A DNA stretch of 64,000 nucleotides from Streptomyces flaveus. GTDB taxonomy: Bacteria; Actinomycetota; Actinomycetes; Streptomycetales; Streptomycetaceae. Shown piece by piece: positions 51,527 through 59,920 of the stretch (positions within the stretch are counted from its first letter, which is position 1; each line of letters starts with the position of its first letter). Made by a program: the position numbers and the translations under genes. The stretch spans positions 591,133 through 655,132 of the forward strand of contig NZ_BMPQ01000001.1 of the NCBI RefSeq assembly GCF_014647675.1. The letters are read 5' to 3'. Under the pieces are notes generated by a model. The model saw only the letters and a program-made list of their open reading frames with translations. It was not told the origin of the DNA and searched no databases.

Positions 51527-51994
51527 CTAAAACCCCTTCGTCCGGTCGAAGTCTGTGATGTTGAGCTTGACGTTGGTGTCCTTGAGCGTCGTGAACATCT
51601 CGCCCGTCGTCGTCTGGCCGGGCTGCACGTCGGCAACGAATTCGGTTGAGTTGGCCACCCGGGTTCCGTTGGGGGCAACGGCCTCCCAGTCCCAGGTGTA
51701 GTTGGACTTCTCCGAGCTGTTGTTCTTGATCGTCCAGGTGACCCAGATATTGGTGAGCCCGGCTTGGGAACGGTCGTCGAGCTTGAAGCTGACCAAGTCC
51801 TTGCGCTCACTAGCCTGCGGATCTTCCCTGCCGCCTTGCGGATCTTCGCCCTGCTCGGGCTGCTGCTCTTGCGTCTGCGTCGGTTCAGTGGGAGCCGGAG
51901 TCGACTCATCATCGCCAGCGCCACAGCCTCCGAGTGCCAGACCGCCAGCGGCTACAAGTGCTACAAACGTTGCCGCAATCCCTCGTCGCTTCAT
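51527..51994 (-). CDS. DUF4352-like lipoprotein
   Basis: A 155-residue exported lipoprotein: signal AATFVALVAAGGLALGGCG with a lipobox, a Gln/Glu/Pro-rich spacer (PTQTQEQQPEQGEDPQGG) and an immunoglobulin-like domain (GLTNIWVTWTIKNNSSEKSN, YTWDWEAVAPNGTRV) of the DUF4352/telomeric-repeat-like type seen in Streptomyces surface lipoproteins. ATG 51994 has AGGGG seven bases upstream. It points away from the restriction genes. Confidence 0.75.
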   Translation of the reverse strand: MKRRGIAATFVALVAAGGLALGGCGAGDDESTPAPTEPTQTQEQQPEQGEDPQGGREDPQASERKDLVSFKLDDRSQAGLTNIWVTWTIKNNSSEKSNYTWDWEAVAPNGTRVANSTEFVADVQPGQTTTGEMFTTLKDTNVKLNITDFDRTKGF

Positions 51995-52332
51995 GATGTA
52001 CCCCTGTATGGTGCTACCACCATATGTACACCCATTTGAGAAGGTTCTGTTGGGACCCCTCGGTCGGGGAGCCTGCCAGCAGGTAAGGCATAGAGCCACG
52101 TAAAGGCCATACATGACGGCGGTCACTCCAACAACAAGATCGATTGCCGGAGTCTGCAGATCGATGCCGTGCTGGGTTCCACGGCGATGACTGGGGCAAC
52201 GCCGCGAGCGCGGACCTGCTCCCGCTGACGGGGGCTCAATAGCAACCACACCGCAACTTGGCGCAAAGACGCCCCCCCTCTACCGCGCTTCCTCCTTGCG
52301 GAACCCCAGATCGGCAATGGCATGATCCATAC
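51995..52332. other. 338-base region between lipoprotein and restriction gene
   Basis: Mostly non-coding. On the minus strand the frame upstream of the lipoprotein reads DLQTPAIDLVVGVTAVMYGL in a hydrophobic stretch (near 52100-52160), which may be a remnant of an older membrane-protein gene. Base composition drops towards 52332. The promoter of the restriction gene must be here. Confidence 0.45.
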
Positions 52333-53466
52333 ATGACAAACGCTAGCGAGATAGCCCCCGGGGACGTTGTCACGAGAGCCCAAATCCGTGAGGTGTTTGG
52401 TGGGAGTGCGCAGGGAGGGATCTGCCCCTCCCGTGAAATGCAGAGCGTGAACCTATTTTCCGACCCCTCCGTGGGCGAGAAATTAGGTTACTACGATGGG
52501 TGGCTTGCTGAAGAAGACGACCTGGGCCCGATCTTCGAATACACCGGAGCTGGCATGTCAGGGCATCAAACTTTTGAAGGGGTCGCAGGAAATGGGAATA
52601 GGGCGATCCTGAAGCACGCCGAGCAAGATCGCACACTGAGGGCATTTACACAGGTTGGCAAAATACCTGGGAGTGGCACGAAGACCCATAAATATCTTGG
52701 TGAATTCTCACTCGATCGACTACTGCCCTACGTTTGGCGCCAAGTACACGGTGCTGACGGCCGCGATCGGAATGTGGTGGTTTTTCGACTGAGGCCGGAT
52801 GGTGAGGTCCAGCGTTCCGAAAAAGATGTGATCCCACCGGCCGAGGAAACCACAGCAGAGCTCGTGCCCTTTACAGTGGTCACAGCGGCAATGCTTCAAT
52901 CCACTCCCGCAACAAGTGGCGCCTTGTCGCAGTCAAAGCAGCGAAGGAAGAAGCTAAGTTCGCGAAGCAAGTCCGCCAATGCCGCAACTACCGGAACATT
53001 TGTCGTAACAGAAGCCTTTAATACGAGAATGAGCCTTCGGTCCGCCACGGCCTCTTTTATTGCCGTACGACGCGAAGCAGAGTTAACCCAGGCATACAAG
53101 GATTACCTTGAGTCTCTAGGGCACACGGTCGGCGCTTTTCAAATCAAAGTCAGAGGCTTGAGCTCGACGCTTCGAACTGACTTATATGACGCGACGGATC
53201 ACATACTTTACGAAGTCAAAGGTGCGAGCGCCCGCGAGGATGTAAGAATGGCCCTCGGGCAGCTTCTGGACTACAGCCGGTATGTGAGCACAGAAGCAAA
53301 TTCCGGATCCCCCAAGCGGATCATACTCCTACCCTCCGCGCCTGACACAGACATGTACGACCTTTGCAAGATGTACGAGGTCGGGATAATTCATCGTTCA
53401 GAAAGCGGACATTTTACTGTCGGCTCAGATTCCTTGGAGGATTCTAGGGTTTCTCTAGCGCCTTAG
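52333..53466 (+). CDS. ScoMcrA-head-like, PD-(D/E)XK modification-dependent restriction enzyme
   Basis: A 377-residue protein. The N-terminal 150 residues (EVFGGSAQGGICPSREMQSV, GYYDGW, YTGAGMSGHQTFEG, GNRAILKHAEQDRTL) match the YDG/head module that precedes nuclease domains in ScoMcrA-like enzymes and may read DNA modification. The C-terminal domain is a PD-(D/E)XK nuclease: Glu250, Asp283, Glu294-x-Lys296 (LYEVKG), then QxxxY (Gln310, Tyr314). HNH motifs are absent. It has three in-frame TTA codons (52483, 53083, 53182) and low G+C for the window, so it is probably acquired and may need bldA tRNA. ATG 52333 has no ribosome binding site. Its end overlaps the next gene by 23 bases, tail to tail. 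Confidence 0.75.
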   Translation: MTNASEIAPGDVVTRAQIREVFGGSAQGGICPSREMQSVNLFSDPSVGEKLGYYDGWLAEEDDLGPIFEYTGAGMSGHQTFEGVAGNGNRAILKHAEQDRTLRAFTQVGKIPGSGTKTHKYLGEFSLDRLLPYVWRQVHGADGRDRNVVVFRLRPDGEVQRSEKDVIPPAEETTAELVPFTVVTAAMLQSTPATSGALSQSKQRRKKLSSRSKSANAATTGTFVVTEAFNTRMSLRSATASFIAVRREAELTQAYKDYLESLGHTVGAFQIKVRGLSSTLRTDLYDATDHILYEVKGASAREDVRMALGQLLDYSRYVSTEANSGSPKRIILLPSAPDTDMYDLCKMYEVGIIHRSESGHFTVGSDSLEDSRVSLAP

Positions 53467-54307
53467 TCTGACGCTTAGCTTGAGCTGGTGGCCAACGGCG
53501 GACGGATGTACCCAAAGGAGTAGCGCCTGAGTAAGGCACAAGATCTAGGGGGTTCATCCACGCATCCGAGAAGTGAATATTGAGGTGTAGCGCAAGGGAC
53601 AGTAAGATGTCCTGGTCGGGTATTGCGTCGATCTGCAGAAGCGATGCCCCTAGATCGGGAGACCTATCAATACGTCCGTTTACCGCGCTCTGCCATTGCA
53701 GCTGCCCCTTGCCAAGCACCCAGACACTATCTGGCCATTCAACGAGATCTCGATTGCTACACCATTTCGCGAGGTGCCCACCGACAGTCTCCAGTTTTAG
53801 ACTGTCGAAAGCAATAACGATCCCAGATGTGGGGAAGAAGTCGTGCACTTTCCCGTACGCCGAGGTAGATCTCGGAATTAATCCGGGTGTTGGGCGATAA
53901 GCGTTTTTCGGCAGCCGTCGCACCTTGCTGATCTTATTGCAGGCGTCTACGAGTTGCTCGCCGTCCAACTTGGTCTTCACCTCAATCACCCCATACACAC
54001 ACTCATTAGGGATGATCCGGTAACCATTCAAAGTAGTGAAAGAGGGCGTTCCACGGTCAATTAGTACGATGTCACACTGGGGAGAAGTTTCTCCGGTCAC
54101 AGTCACGATTTCCGCATTGTGTACCGCTTCGACATGAGGCGGTAGATATCCCGCAAGGAAGTCGCGAATAATTAATTCGCGCGACGTACCAGCCTCGCCG
54201 TTGTGATTGAAGTTCTTGGATTGCTCAAAATCGGCTCGCATTCTCTTTGCGACTGAGCTGAGGATCTTTCCAAGCTTCTCCTGAGTCATGCCAAGATCGT
54301 AGGTCAT
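53444..54307 (-). CDS. DUF6602-like PD-(D/E)XK nuclease-fold protein
   Basis: A 287-residue protein with the outline of DUF6602 proteins: an N-terminal helix, then GTSRELIIRDFLAGYLPPHV and a PD-(D/E)XK-like core with Glu44, Asp79 (QCDIVLID) and Glu109-x-Lys111 (GVIEVKTKL). Family members occur in defence islands; DNA cleavage is inferred. ATG 54307 or ATG 54289 could be the start; neither has a good ribosome binding site. It shares its last 23 bases with the oppositely directed restriction gene, so the two messages are partly antisense. Low G+C, like its neighbour. Confidence 0.7.
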   Translation of the reverse strand: MTYDLGMTQEKLGKILSSVAKRMRADFEQSKNFNHNGEAGTSRELIIRDFLAGYLPPHVEAVHNAEIVTVTGETSPQCDIVLIDRGTPSFTTLNGYRIIPNECVYGVIEVKTKLDGEQLVDACNKISKVRRLPKNAYRPTPGLIPRSTSAYGKVHDFFPTSGIVIAFDSLKLETVGGHLAKWCSNRDLVEWPDSVWVLGKGQLQWQSAVNGRIDRSPDLGASLLQIDAIPDQDILLSLALHLNIHFSDAWMNPLDLVPYSGATPLGTSVRRWPPAQAKRQTKALEKP

Positions 54308-54424
54308 CTGGCGTAGCGTCGTGGCAGAACTGCTACTGGCGTTCCCGAAACAGCCGGCGCTCAGCCCGCCCACCCTGCGCGTACATCATGAAGGTGCCTA
54401 CCGGCTCAGTCCCTCCATGGCTAG

Positions 54425-54447
54425 GTGTCAGTGGCAGCTGTTACAAC
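54425..54447 (+). promoter_or_regulatory. RecA-NDp/PafBC-like damage promoter before the PLD-helicase gene
   Basis: GTGTCAGTG, eight bases, TACAAC. Compared with tTGTCRgtg-N8-TAnnnT it differs at the first base and at the last T; the extended form seen at Streptomyces recA (TTGTCAGTGGC-N6-TAGGGT) is matched in 10 of 11 bases in the first part. It ends 35 bases before the GTG at 54483. Confidence 0.6.
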
Positions 54448-54482
54448 CGACACGTTGCTGTAAGTGAGTCGAGGGAGCCAGC

Positions 54483-57400
54483 GTGACCCAGCCAGGGGAT
54501 TTGTCACAGCCCGTCGCGGGCGTGTATGAGGAGCTCATCACGCTGCGGTGCGAGCAGAAGTTGAAGGAGCTCGCGGACCTCGGGTGGCAGCCGATCAGCG
54601 ATGCAGTGGGAGCCGAATCAGTTCCGCATGTCCTGGCGCGGTATGTCGCCCAGACGGTACGCCGTGTGCTGCTGGGCCTACCGGCCGAGGAGCGGGTATA
54701 CGCGGCCAACCACATCCTGGAGTCGGTCAGCACGCTCGAAGGCGCACAGGAGTGGGTGGATCTGGTCGCAGACGGACCCCGTCAACTCCTTGCGCTGACA
54801 CGGCAGGAGGCTCCCGGCGTCTTCGCCGTACGACCAGGTATCCCACTCTCCGACACTGCGCTCATCACCAACGCGCCAGAAGACCCCAGCCTCGGCTTCG
54901 AGTTGCGGGCCGAACTCGTCACCGCAGACCGCGTCGATCTGCTCTGCGCCTTCGTGAAGTGGCACGGCCTGCGCATCATCGAACAGTCCTTGCAGGCAGC
55001 TCATGCGCGAGACGTGCCCATACGCGTCATCACTACGACGTATATCGGCGCGACCGAGCGACGCGCGCTGGATCGGTTGGTGCAGGAGTTCAACGCCGAG
55101 GTCAAGGTCAACTACGAGACACGGTCGACGCGGCTGCATGCGAAGGCGTGGCTGTTCCGTCGGAAGAGTGGTTACGACACGGCGTACGTCGGCAGCTCCA
55201 ACCTCTCCAAGGCTGCACTGCTCGATGGCCTGGAGTGGAACGTTCGGCTGTCTTCCATCGCGACGCCTGACGTACTGCGGAAGTTCGAGGCGACCTTCGA
55301 GGCGTACTGGAGCGATCCGTCCTTCGAGTTGTACGACCCCGAGGCTGACGGCAGCCGTCTACAGGAGGCGTTGGCGATCGCCGGAGGTGTCTCCTCGACG
55401 TCCGCGGCGGAGCGCAGGATCACGTTGTCCGGCCTTGAGGTACGGCCCTATCCGCACCAGCGCGACATGTTGGAGCGGCTGGAAGTCGAGCGTGAGGTCC
55501 ACGACCGGCATCGGAATCTGTTGGTGGCGGCGACCGGTACCGGCAAGACGGTGATGGCGGGACTCGATTACAAGCAGCTGCGTAAGAAACACGGCCGAGA
55601 CCTGCGGCTGCTGTTCGTGGCTCACCGCAAGGAAATATTGCAACAGTCCCTGCGGACCTACCAAGACGTCTTGGTAGACCCAAACTTCGGCGAATCTCTC
55701 CACAGCGGAGAGATCCCGGAGCGCTGGACACATGTCTTCGCCAGTGTCCAGTCGCTGAACGCTCGGGCGTTGGACCGGCTCGCTCCTGATCACTTCGATG
55801 TGATTGTGATCGACGAGTTCCACCATGGAACCTCACCGACGTATCGCAAGATCCTCGACCACTTCAAGCCGCTGGAGCTGCTGGGTCTGACCGCCACTCC
55901 CGAGCGCATGGACGGCAAGAACATCCAGGACGAGTTCTTCGATGGTCGGATCGCCGCCGAAATGCGGCTGTGGGAAGCCCTGGAAAACGAACTCCTCAGT
56001 CCGTTCCACTACTTCGGCATCAGCGACAACACCGACCTGAGCACTGTGGAATGGAAGCGAGGAGCATACGACGCAAATGCCCTGAACGATGCGCTGTCCG
56101 AAAATGGACCGCGTGCTCGACTGGTTGTGAAGGCCGTTGAGGAGAAGGTCGCCGAGCCAGCCGCCATGCGGGCGCTGGGGTTTTGCGTGTCGGTCGTACA
56201 CGCGCACTTCATGGCGGAGACCTTCCGCACCGCCGGCCTCAACGCCATTGCTCTGTCCGGCAAGACCCCAGCTGACCAACGTGAGCAGGCACTCGCTGAC
56301 CTCAAGTCAGGAGCACTGCAAATCATCTTCTCGGTCGACCTCTTCAACGAGGGGCTCGACATCCCAGACGTCGACACCTTGCTCCTGCTCCGACCCACGT
56401 CCAGCGCGACTGTGTTCCTCCAGCAGCTCGGCCGCGGCCTCCGTCACACCGAGGACAAGGCCGTCCTGACCGTGCTGGACTTCATTGGCCAGCATCGCAA
56501 GGAGTTCCGTTTCGAGAACCAGTTCCGCGCTCTGACGAATCTGACCCGTAAGAGGCTCCTGGACCACATTGAGCATGACTTCCCACAACTGCCGTCCGGC
56601 TGCGAGATCCTCCTTGAGGAGAAGGCCAAGAAGACCATCATCGCCAACATCAAGGAGCAGATCGGTGTCAACGTCACGGCGTTGACGCGCGAGGTAGCCG
56701 ACTACGCCGAACCGGAGCTCAGCCGCTATCTCCATGAGAGTGGCCGTGAGCTCAAAGAGCTCTACAAAGGCAATGGCAACTCATGGACTGGACTGCTCCG
56801 CCGTTCTGGCCTGTTGAAGGGTGAGTCGCCGGAAGGTGAAGCCGCGCTCCTCAAGCGCGTTCCCGCCTTCCTCCACGTGGACGACCCGCTTCGGGTAGCG
56901 GCGTACACAAGGATGTTGGAAGACGACGCCCCTCCGTACAACGCGCTCGACGAGCAGGGACAGGCCTATGCCCGCATGCTCTTCTTCCAACTGTGGCCGC
57001 TCGGTGGCGTCACCCGCAAGGGCTTCGCGAACTACGACGCCGGATTTGCAACGCTGCGCAAGCAGCACGCCGTACGCAGTGAGCTACGCCAGGTACTGGA
57101 GTACAACCTCGCCCACACCGAGCACGTCCCGATCCCGCTCCTCGGGATTGGCGACCAAAACGGTGTCCCGCTCACTGTGCACGCCTCGTACAGTCGCGAA
57201 GAGATCCTCCCCGCCCTTGGCCAGTCCTACATCGGCGGCTTCATGCCGGGCGACTTCCGCGAGGGTGTGAAGTGGTGCGAGTCGCACAAGACCGATGCTC
57301 TCCTCATCACGCTAGAGAAGGATGAGAAAGACTTCTCTCCGCAGACCCGCTATCACGACTACGCACAAAGCGAGACCGTCTTCCATTGGGAGTCCCAGAA

Positions 57401-57644
57401 CCAGACGTCGGAAACCTCCCCGACCGGCCTCCGCTACCAGCGCCACGCCGCTGAGGGCAGTCACGTCCTGCTCTTCGTACGCCGTTACAAGAGCACTGAT
57501 ATCGGAGGAGCTCAGCCGTGGATGCTGCTCGGTCCGGCCGAGTACGACGGCCACACGGGGAGCAAGCCGATGGCGATCACGTGGAAGCTGAAGCACGAGA
57601 TCCCAGCGGATGTCTGGACGTACTCGGCGATCGTGGCGGGGTGA
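54483..57644 (+). CDS. PLD nuclease - DEAD/DEAH helicase - DUF3427 protein
   Basis: A 1053-residue SF2 protein. A phospholipase-D-type nuclease domain comes first (about 140-280, HxK in TRLHAKAWLFRR, VGSSNLSKAALL). The helicase follows: Walker A VAATGTGKTVMAG near 350, VIDEFHHG near 443, LLGLTATPERMDG, and the C-terminal RecA domain with FSVDLFNEGLDIPDV and LQQLGRGLRH. The last 270 residues are DUF3427 (RYHDYAQSETVFHWESQNQT). Proteins of this type are linked to DNA repair or phage defence. GTG 54483 has GAGGGAG just upstream and a damage-type promoter further up. G+C is back to normal here. Confidence 0.9.
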   Translation: MTQPGDLSQPVAGVYEELITLRCEQKLKELADLGWQPISDAVGAESVPHVLARYVAQTVRRVLLGLPAEERVYAANHILESVSTLEGAQEWVDLVADGPRQLLALTRQEAPGVFAVRPGIPLSDTALITNAPEDPSLGFELRAELVTADRVDLLCAFVKWHGLRIIEQSLQAAHARDVPIRVITTTYIGATERRALDRLVQEFNAEVKVNYETRSTRLHAKAWLFRRKSGYDTAYVGSSNLSKAALLDGLEWNVRLSSIATPDVLRKFEATFEAYWSDPSFELYDPEADGSRLQEALAIAGGVSSTSAAERRITLSGLEVRPYPHQRDMLERLEVEREVHDRHRNLLVAATGTGKTVMAGLDYKQLRKKHGRDLRLLFVAHRKEILQQSLRTYQDVLVDPNFGESLHSGEIPERWTHVFASVQSLNARALDRLAPDHFDVIVIDEFHHGTSPTYRKILDHFKPLELLGLTATPERMDGKNIQDEFFDGRIAAEMRLWEALENELLSPFHYFGISDNTDLSTVEWKRGAYDANALNDALSENGPRARLVVKAVEEKVAEPAAMRALGFCVSVVHAHFMAETFRTAGLNAIALSGKTPADQREQALADLKSGALQIIFSVDLFNEGLDIPDVDTLLLLRPTSSATVFLQQLGRGLRHTEDKAVLTVLDFIGQHRKEFRFENQFRALTNLTRKRLLDHIEHDFPQLPSGCEILLEEKAKKTIIANIKEQIGVNVTALTREVADYAEPELSRYLHESGRELKELYKGNGNSWTGLLRRSGLLKGESPEGEAALLKRVPAFLHVDDPLRVAAYTRMLEDDAPPYNALDEQGQAYARMLFFQLWPLGGVTRKGFANYDAGFATLRKQHAVRSELRQVLEYNLAHTEHVPIPLLGIGDQNGVPLTVHASYSREEILPALGQSYIGGFMPGDFREGVKWCESHKTDALLITLEKDEKDFSPQTRYHDYAQSETVFHWESQNQTSETSPTGLRYQRHAAEGSHVLLFVRRYKSTDIGGAQPWMLLGPAEYDGHTGSKPMAITWKLKHEIPADVWTYSAIVAG

Positions 57645-57647
57645 CTC

Positions 57648-58313
57648 TCACACTGATTCGCCCGCGAGGCCGACTTCAGCCTCGAAGTGCATCTGGGCCC
57701 GGTCGAGCGCTTCATCCGCATCGCGGCCGTGCGCCCGAAGCCAGTGCAGGAGGTCGGCGATTGCATCGATCGCTGCCTCCTCTGCCGTAGCCGAATTCAG
57801 CCGACTTGGGCCTGCCGTCGTGTGCAGCGGCATTGCCACCCGATAGAGATCGAGCACTTCTTCGGCTCTTGCTACACGAGGACTTCCGCTGTGCCCGTTG
57901 GGCGCAGTCAGGTTGGTGGAAAGCTCACACCACGTCACCTTTCGATCAGCCAGAAGCTGGACGCCCCAGCGGTCGACGACGGCGTCGATGAGTGACATAC
58001 CCCGTCCTGCCTCGGCATCGAGGTCCGGACCGAGGAGCGTCGGAAGGGCTCGTGAGTCGGGGTCGTGGACCTCGATACGTAGATGAGTGCCGTTCATAGA
58101 GACGGCGAGGGTGGTCGGAGTGCCGGGACCAACGTGCGTGATGACATTGGACACGAGCTCGCTGACGCAGAGTTGGGCTGCGTCGATGACCTCGTGCAAA
58201 CCCCACAGCCCCAGGTGCAACTTCATGATGCGGCGCAGGCCTGAGACTTCCTCGGGCTCGGCCGCGAAGGGGAGGTCCCACGGTTTCCTCGGCAAGCCGA
58301 CGGTGCAGTCCAT
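57648..58313 (-). CDS. ATP-binding anti-sigma-factor-like protein (RsbW/HATPase type)
   Basis: A 221-residue protein with a histidine-kinase-type ATP-binding fold in residues 15-135: N-box CVSELVSNVITH, G1 EVHDPDSRALP, G2 GRGMSLIDAVVDRWG. There is a C-terminal extension of about 75 residues (from 150) with helices DEALDRAQMHFEAEVG that simple anti-sigma factors lack. Typical partners in Streptomyces are XRE-DUF5753 and DUF397 genes, which follow divergently. It converges with the helicase gene, three bases apart. Confidence 0.82.
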   Translation of the reverse strand: MDCTVGLPRKPWDLPFAAEPEEVSGLRRIMKLHLGLWGLHEVIDAAQLCVSELVSNVITHVGPGTPTTLAVSMNGTHLRIEVHDPDSRALPTLLGPDLDAEAGRGMSLIDAVVDRWGVQLLADRKVTWCELSTNLTAPNGHSGSPRVARAEEVLDLYRVAMPLHTTAGPSRLNSATAEEAAIDAIADLLHWLRAHGRDADEALDRAQMHFEAEVGLAGESV

Positions 58314-58337
58314 CGTTCAACTCCTCGGGCGTAATGT

Positions 58338-58358
58338 CGAGTTGCGGTACGCAATCGA
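58338..58358. promoter_or_regulatory. candidate operator in ATPase / XRE divergent region
   Basis: Near-palindrome around TTGCG-GTA-CGCAA (58342-58354) with TCGA on both sides. A direct repeat TGGAACTCTCA at 58379 and 58393 lies beside it. One or both may bind the XRE-DUF5753 regulator. Confidence 0.45.
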
Positions 58359-58516
58359 CTACACACTGAGGGTTGCATTGGAACTCTCAAAATGGAACTC
58401 TCATCCATCATCGATGGGAGCACGGCTGCGATCCGCGCGCCCCCGGCGCGCACCACCTTGCCGTTGCGGTTAAGCAACCTCGACGATCTGACAGATCGAC
58501 ATGAAGGGCCTTGGAC

Positions 58517-59362
58517 ATGGCAGTCGGACCCACCACCCGTAGGCGCCAGTTGGGGGCCGACCTGCGCCGCCTCCGCGAGCTTAAAGGCCTCACCTTGGAG
58601 GAAGCAGGCGCGCGCGTCGGCGTCTCGAAGGCGACACTGAGCCGCTACGAGACCAAGGAGGGCTCGGTCAAGTGGCCTGCTGTGGACGCCCTTTGTCGTG
58701 AGTATGGCGCCTCGGACGAGGAACGACTTGCCTTGGTCGAGCTGGCGAAGGGTGCCAAGATCCAAGGTTGGTGGCGGTCACTCGCCGACCCCATCCCCGA
58801 GTCGATGAACCTCATGCTCACACTCGAAGACGAGGTGGTGCGGGAGGATCACTACGCCTGCATGTACATCCCTGGTCTCCTCCAGACCCGTGCCTACGCC
58901 GAGGCCGTTCACCGCGCCTCGGAGATGCGGTGTCCCGAGAGGGAGGTGCAGCACATGGTCGACATCCGCATGAAGCGACAGGAACTCCTTCAACGGGAGG
59001 ATCCACCGCACATCTGGTGCGTAATCGACGAGGCGGCAATCCGGCGAACGGTCGGCGGGCACGAGGTCATGAGCGAGCAACTGCGCCACCTGCAGACCCT
59101 GTCGGATCTCCCCCATGTGACCGTACAAGTTCTGCCGTTCTCAACCGGGGCCCATGCAGCAGCAGTTGGAAGCTTCGTCGTCCTGGGAGGCCAGACTCCC
59201 GAGCTGGATGTGGTGTACGTGGACATCCTCGGCGGTGGGCTCTTCATGGAGAAGCCCGAGGAATTGGAGCGTTATAGGTTGGCGTTCCAATATCTCCGCG
59301 CACAGGCACTCGACCTTGAGTCCTCTGCGACGCTGATCCACCGCATAAGCCAGGAGTCGTGA
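58517..59362 (+). CDS. XRE-family regulator with DUF5753 domain (WhiJ-like)
   Basis: A 281-residue regulator: helix-turn-helix at about 8-65 (RRLRELKGLTLEEAGARVGV, SKATLSRYETKEG) and a DUF5753 sensor domain (YACMYIPGLLQTRAYAEAVH, WCVIDEAAIRRTVGGHEVMS, VTVQVLPFSTGAHAAAVGSF). Such proteins control development or antibiotic genes together with a DUF397 partner, which is encoded next in TGATG overlap. ATG 58517 follows GAAGGG. Confidence 0.88.
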   Translation: MAVGPTTRRRQLGADLRRLRELKGLTLEEAGARVGVSKATLSRYETKEGSVKWPAVDALCREYGASDEERLALVELAKGAKIQGWWRSLADPIPESMNLMLTLEDEVVREDHYACMYIPGLLQTRAYAEAVHRASEMRCPEREVQHMVDIRMKRQELLQREDPPHIWCVIDEAAIRRTVGGHEVMSEQLRHLQTLSDLPHVTVQVLPFSTGAHAAAVGSFVVLGGQTPELDVVYVDILGGGLFMEKPEELERYRLAFQYLRAQALDLESSATLIHRISQES

Positions 59363-59562
59363 TGGCCGTACGGTCCGAGCCCCGCTGGTTCAAGTCCTCG
59401 TACAGCGGCGGCAGCGGTACCGAGTGCGTGGAGTGCGCTCACGCCTTGGACGGTGCCCTCGTACGCGATTCCAAGAACGCCAATGGACCTGTAGTCGCCG
59501 TTCGTGCGCACGCGTGGCAGGCCTTCATACGGGCTTTGAGGACGGCGAAGCCGGAGTGCTGA
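59362..59562 (+). CDS. DUF397 small partner protein
   Basis: A 66-residue DUF397 protein with the family marks WFKSSYSGGSGTECVECAH and VRDSKNANGPVVAVRAHAWQ. It works with the upstream XRE-DUF5753 regulator and binds or titrates it. The ATG overlaps the regulator stop by one base. A paralogue (63690) lies 4.3 kb away. Confidence 0.92.
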   Translation: MAVRSEPRWFKSSYSGGSGTECVECAHALDGALVRDSKNANGPVVAVRAHAWQAFIRALRTAKPEC

Positions 59563-59692
59563 CGGCGGCACGGGGTTCGAGAGCCCGGCCGAAGGCCGGG
59601 CCGTAGTGCCCGCGCAAGTTCGCGCAAGTTCCTGGCTGCTGCTTGCCATTGGGGCGCAAGATCGGACGCACACGACGACCGAGGAGGCCGGC

Positions 59693-59920
59693 ATGGCACT
59701 GATCAAGCTGGGTCAGGACCCGGAGAGCCCGGACGGCAAGTCGCCCACCGTCTACCTGGACGACCAGACGGGGAACTTCGTGCTCCAGGGCTGGAAGGTG
59801 ACCGACCCCGAGCGTCTGGCCCAGATGGACATCCCCGAACATGAGACGGTGATCGAATTCCCTCGCCGCATGATGCAGTTCTTCCCGGAGGTGACCGGTG
59901 GGAGCGGAACCGACGCTTGA
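59693..59920 (+). CDS. small hypothetical protein preceding DUF6879
   Basis: A 75-residue soluble protein (MALIKLGQDPESPDGKSPTV, then YLDDQTGNFVLQGWKVTDPE) of a type usually found just before DUF6879 genes in Streptomyces regulator islands. The end overlaps the DUF6879 GTG by 23 bases. GAGG lies nine bases before ATG 59693. No known function. Confidence 0.75.
   Translation: MALIKLGQDPESPDGKSPTVYLDDQTGNFVLQGWKVTDPERLAQMDIPEHETVIEFPRRMMQFFPEVTGGSGTDA

Noticed and set aside
52014..52199. 61-codon minus-strand frame in the gap before the restriction gene
   Set aside because: No ribosome binding site or family resemblance; at most a degraded remnant.
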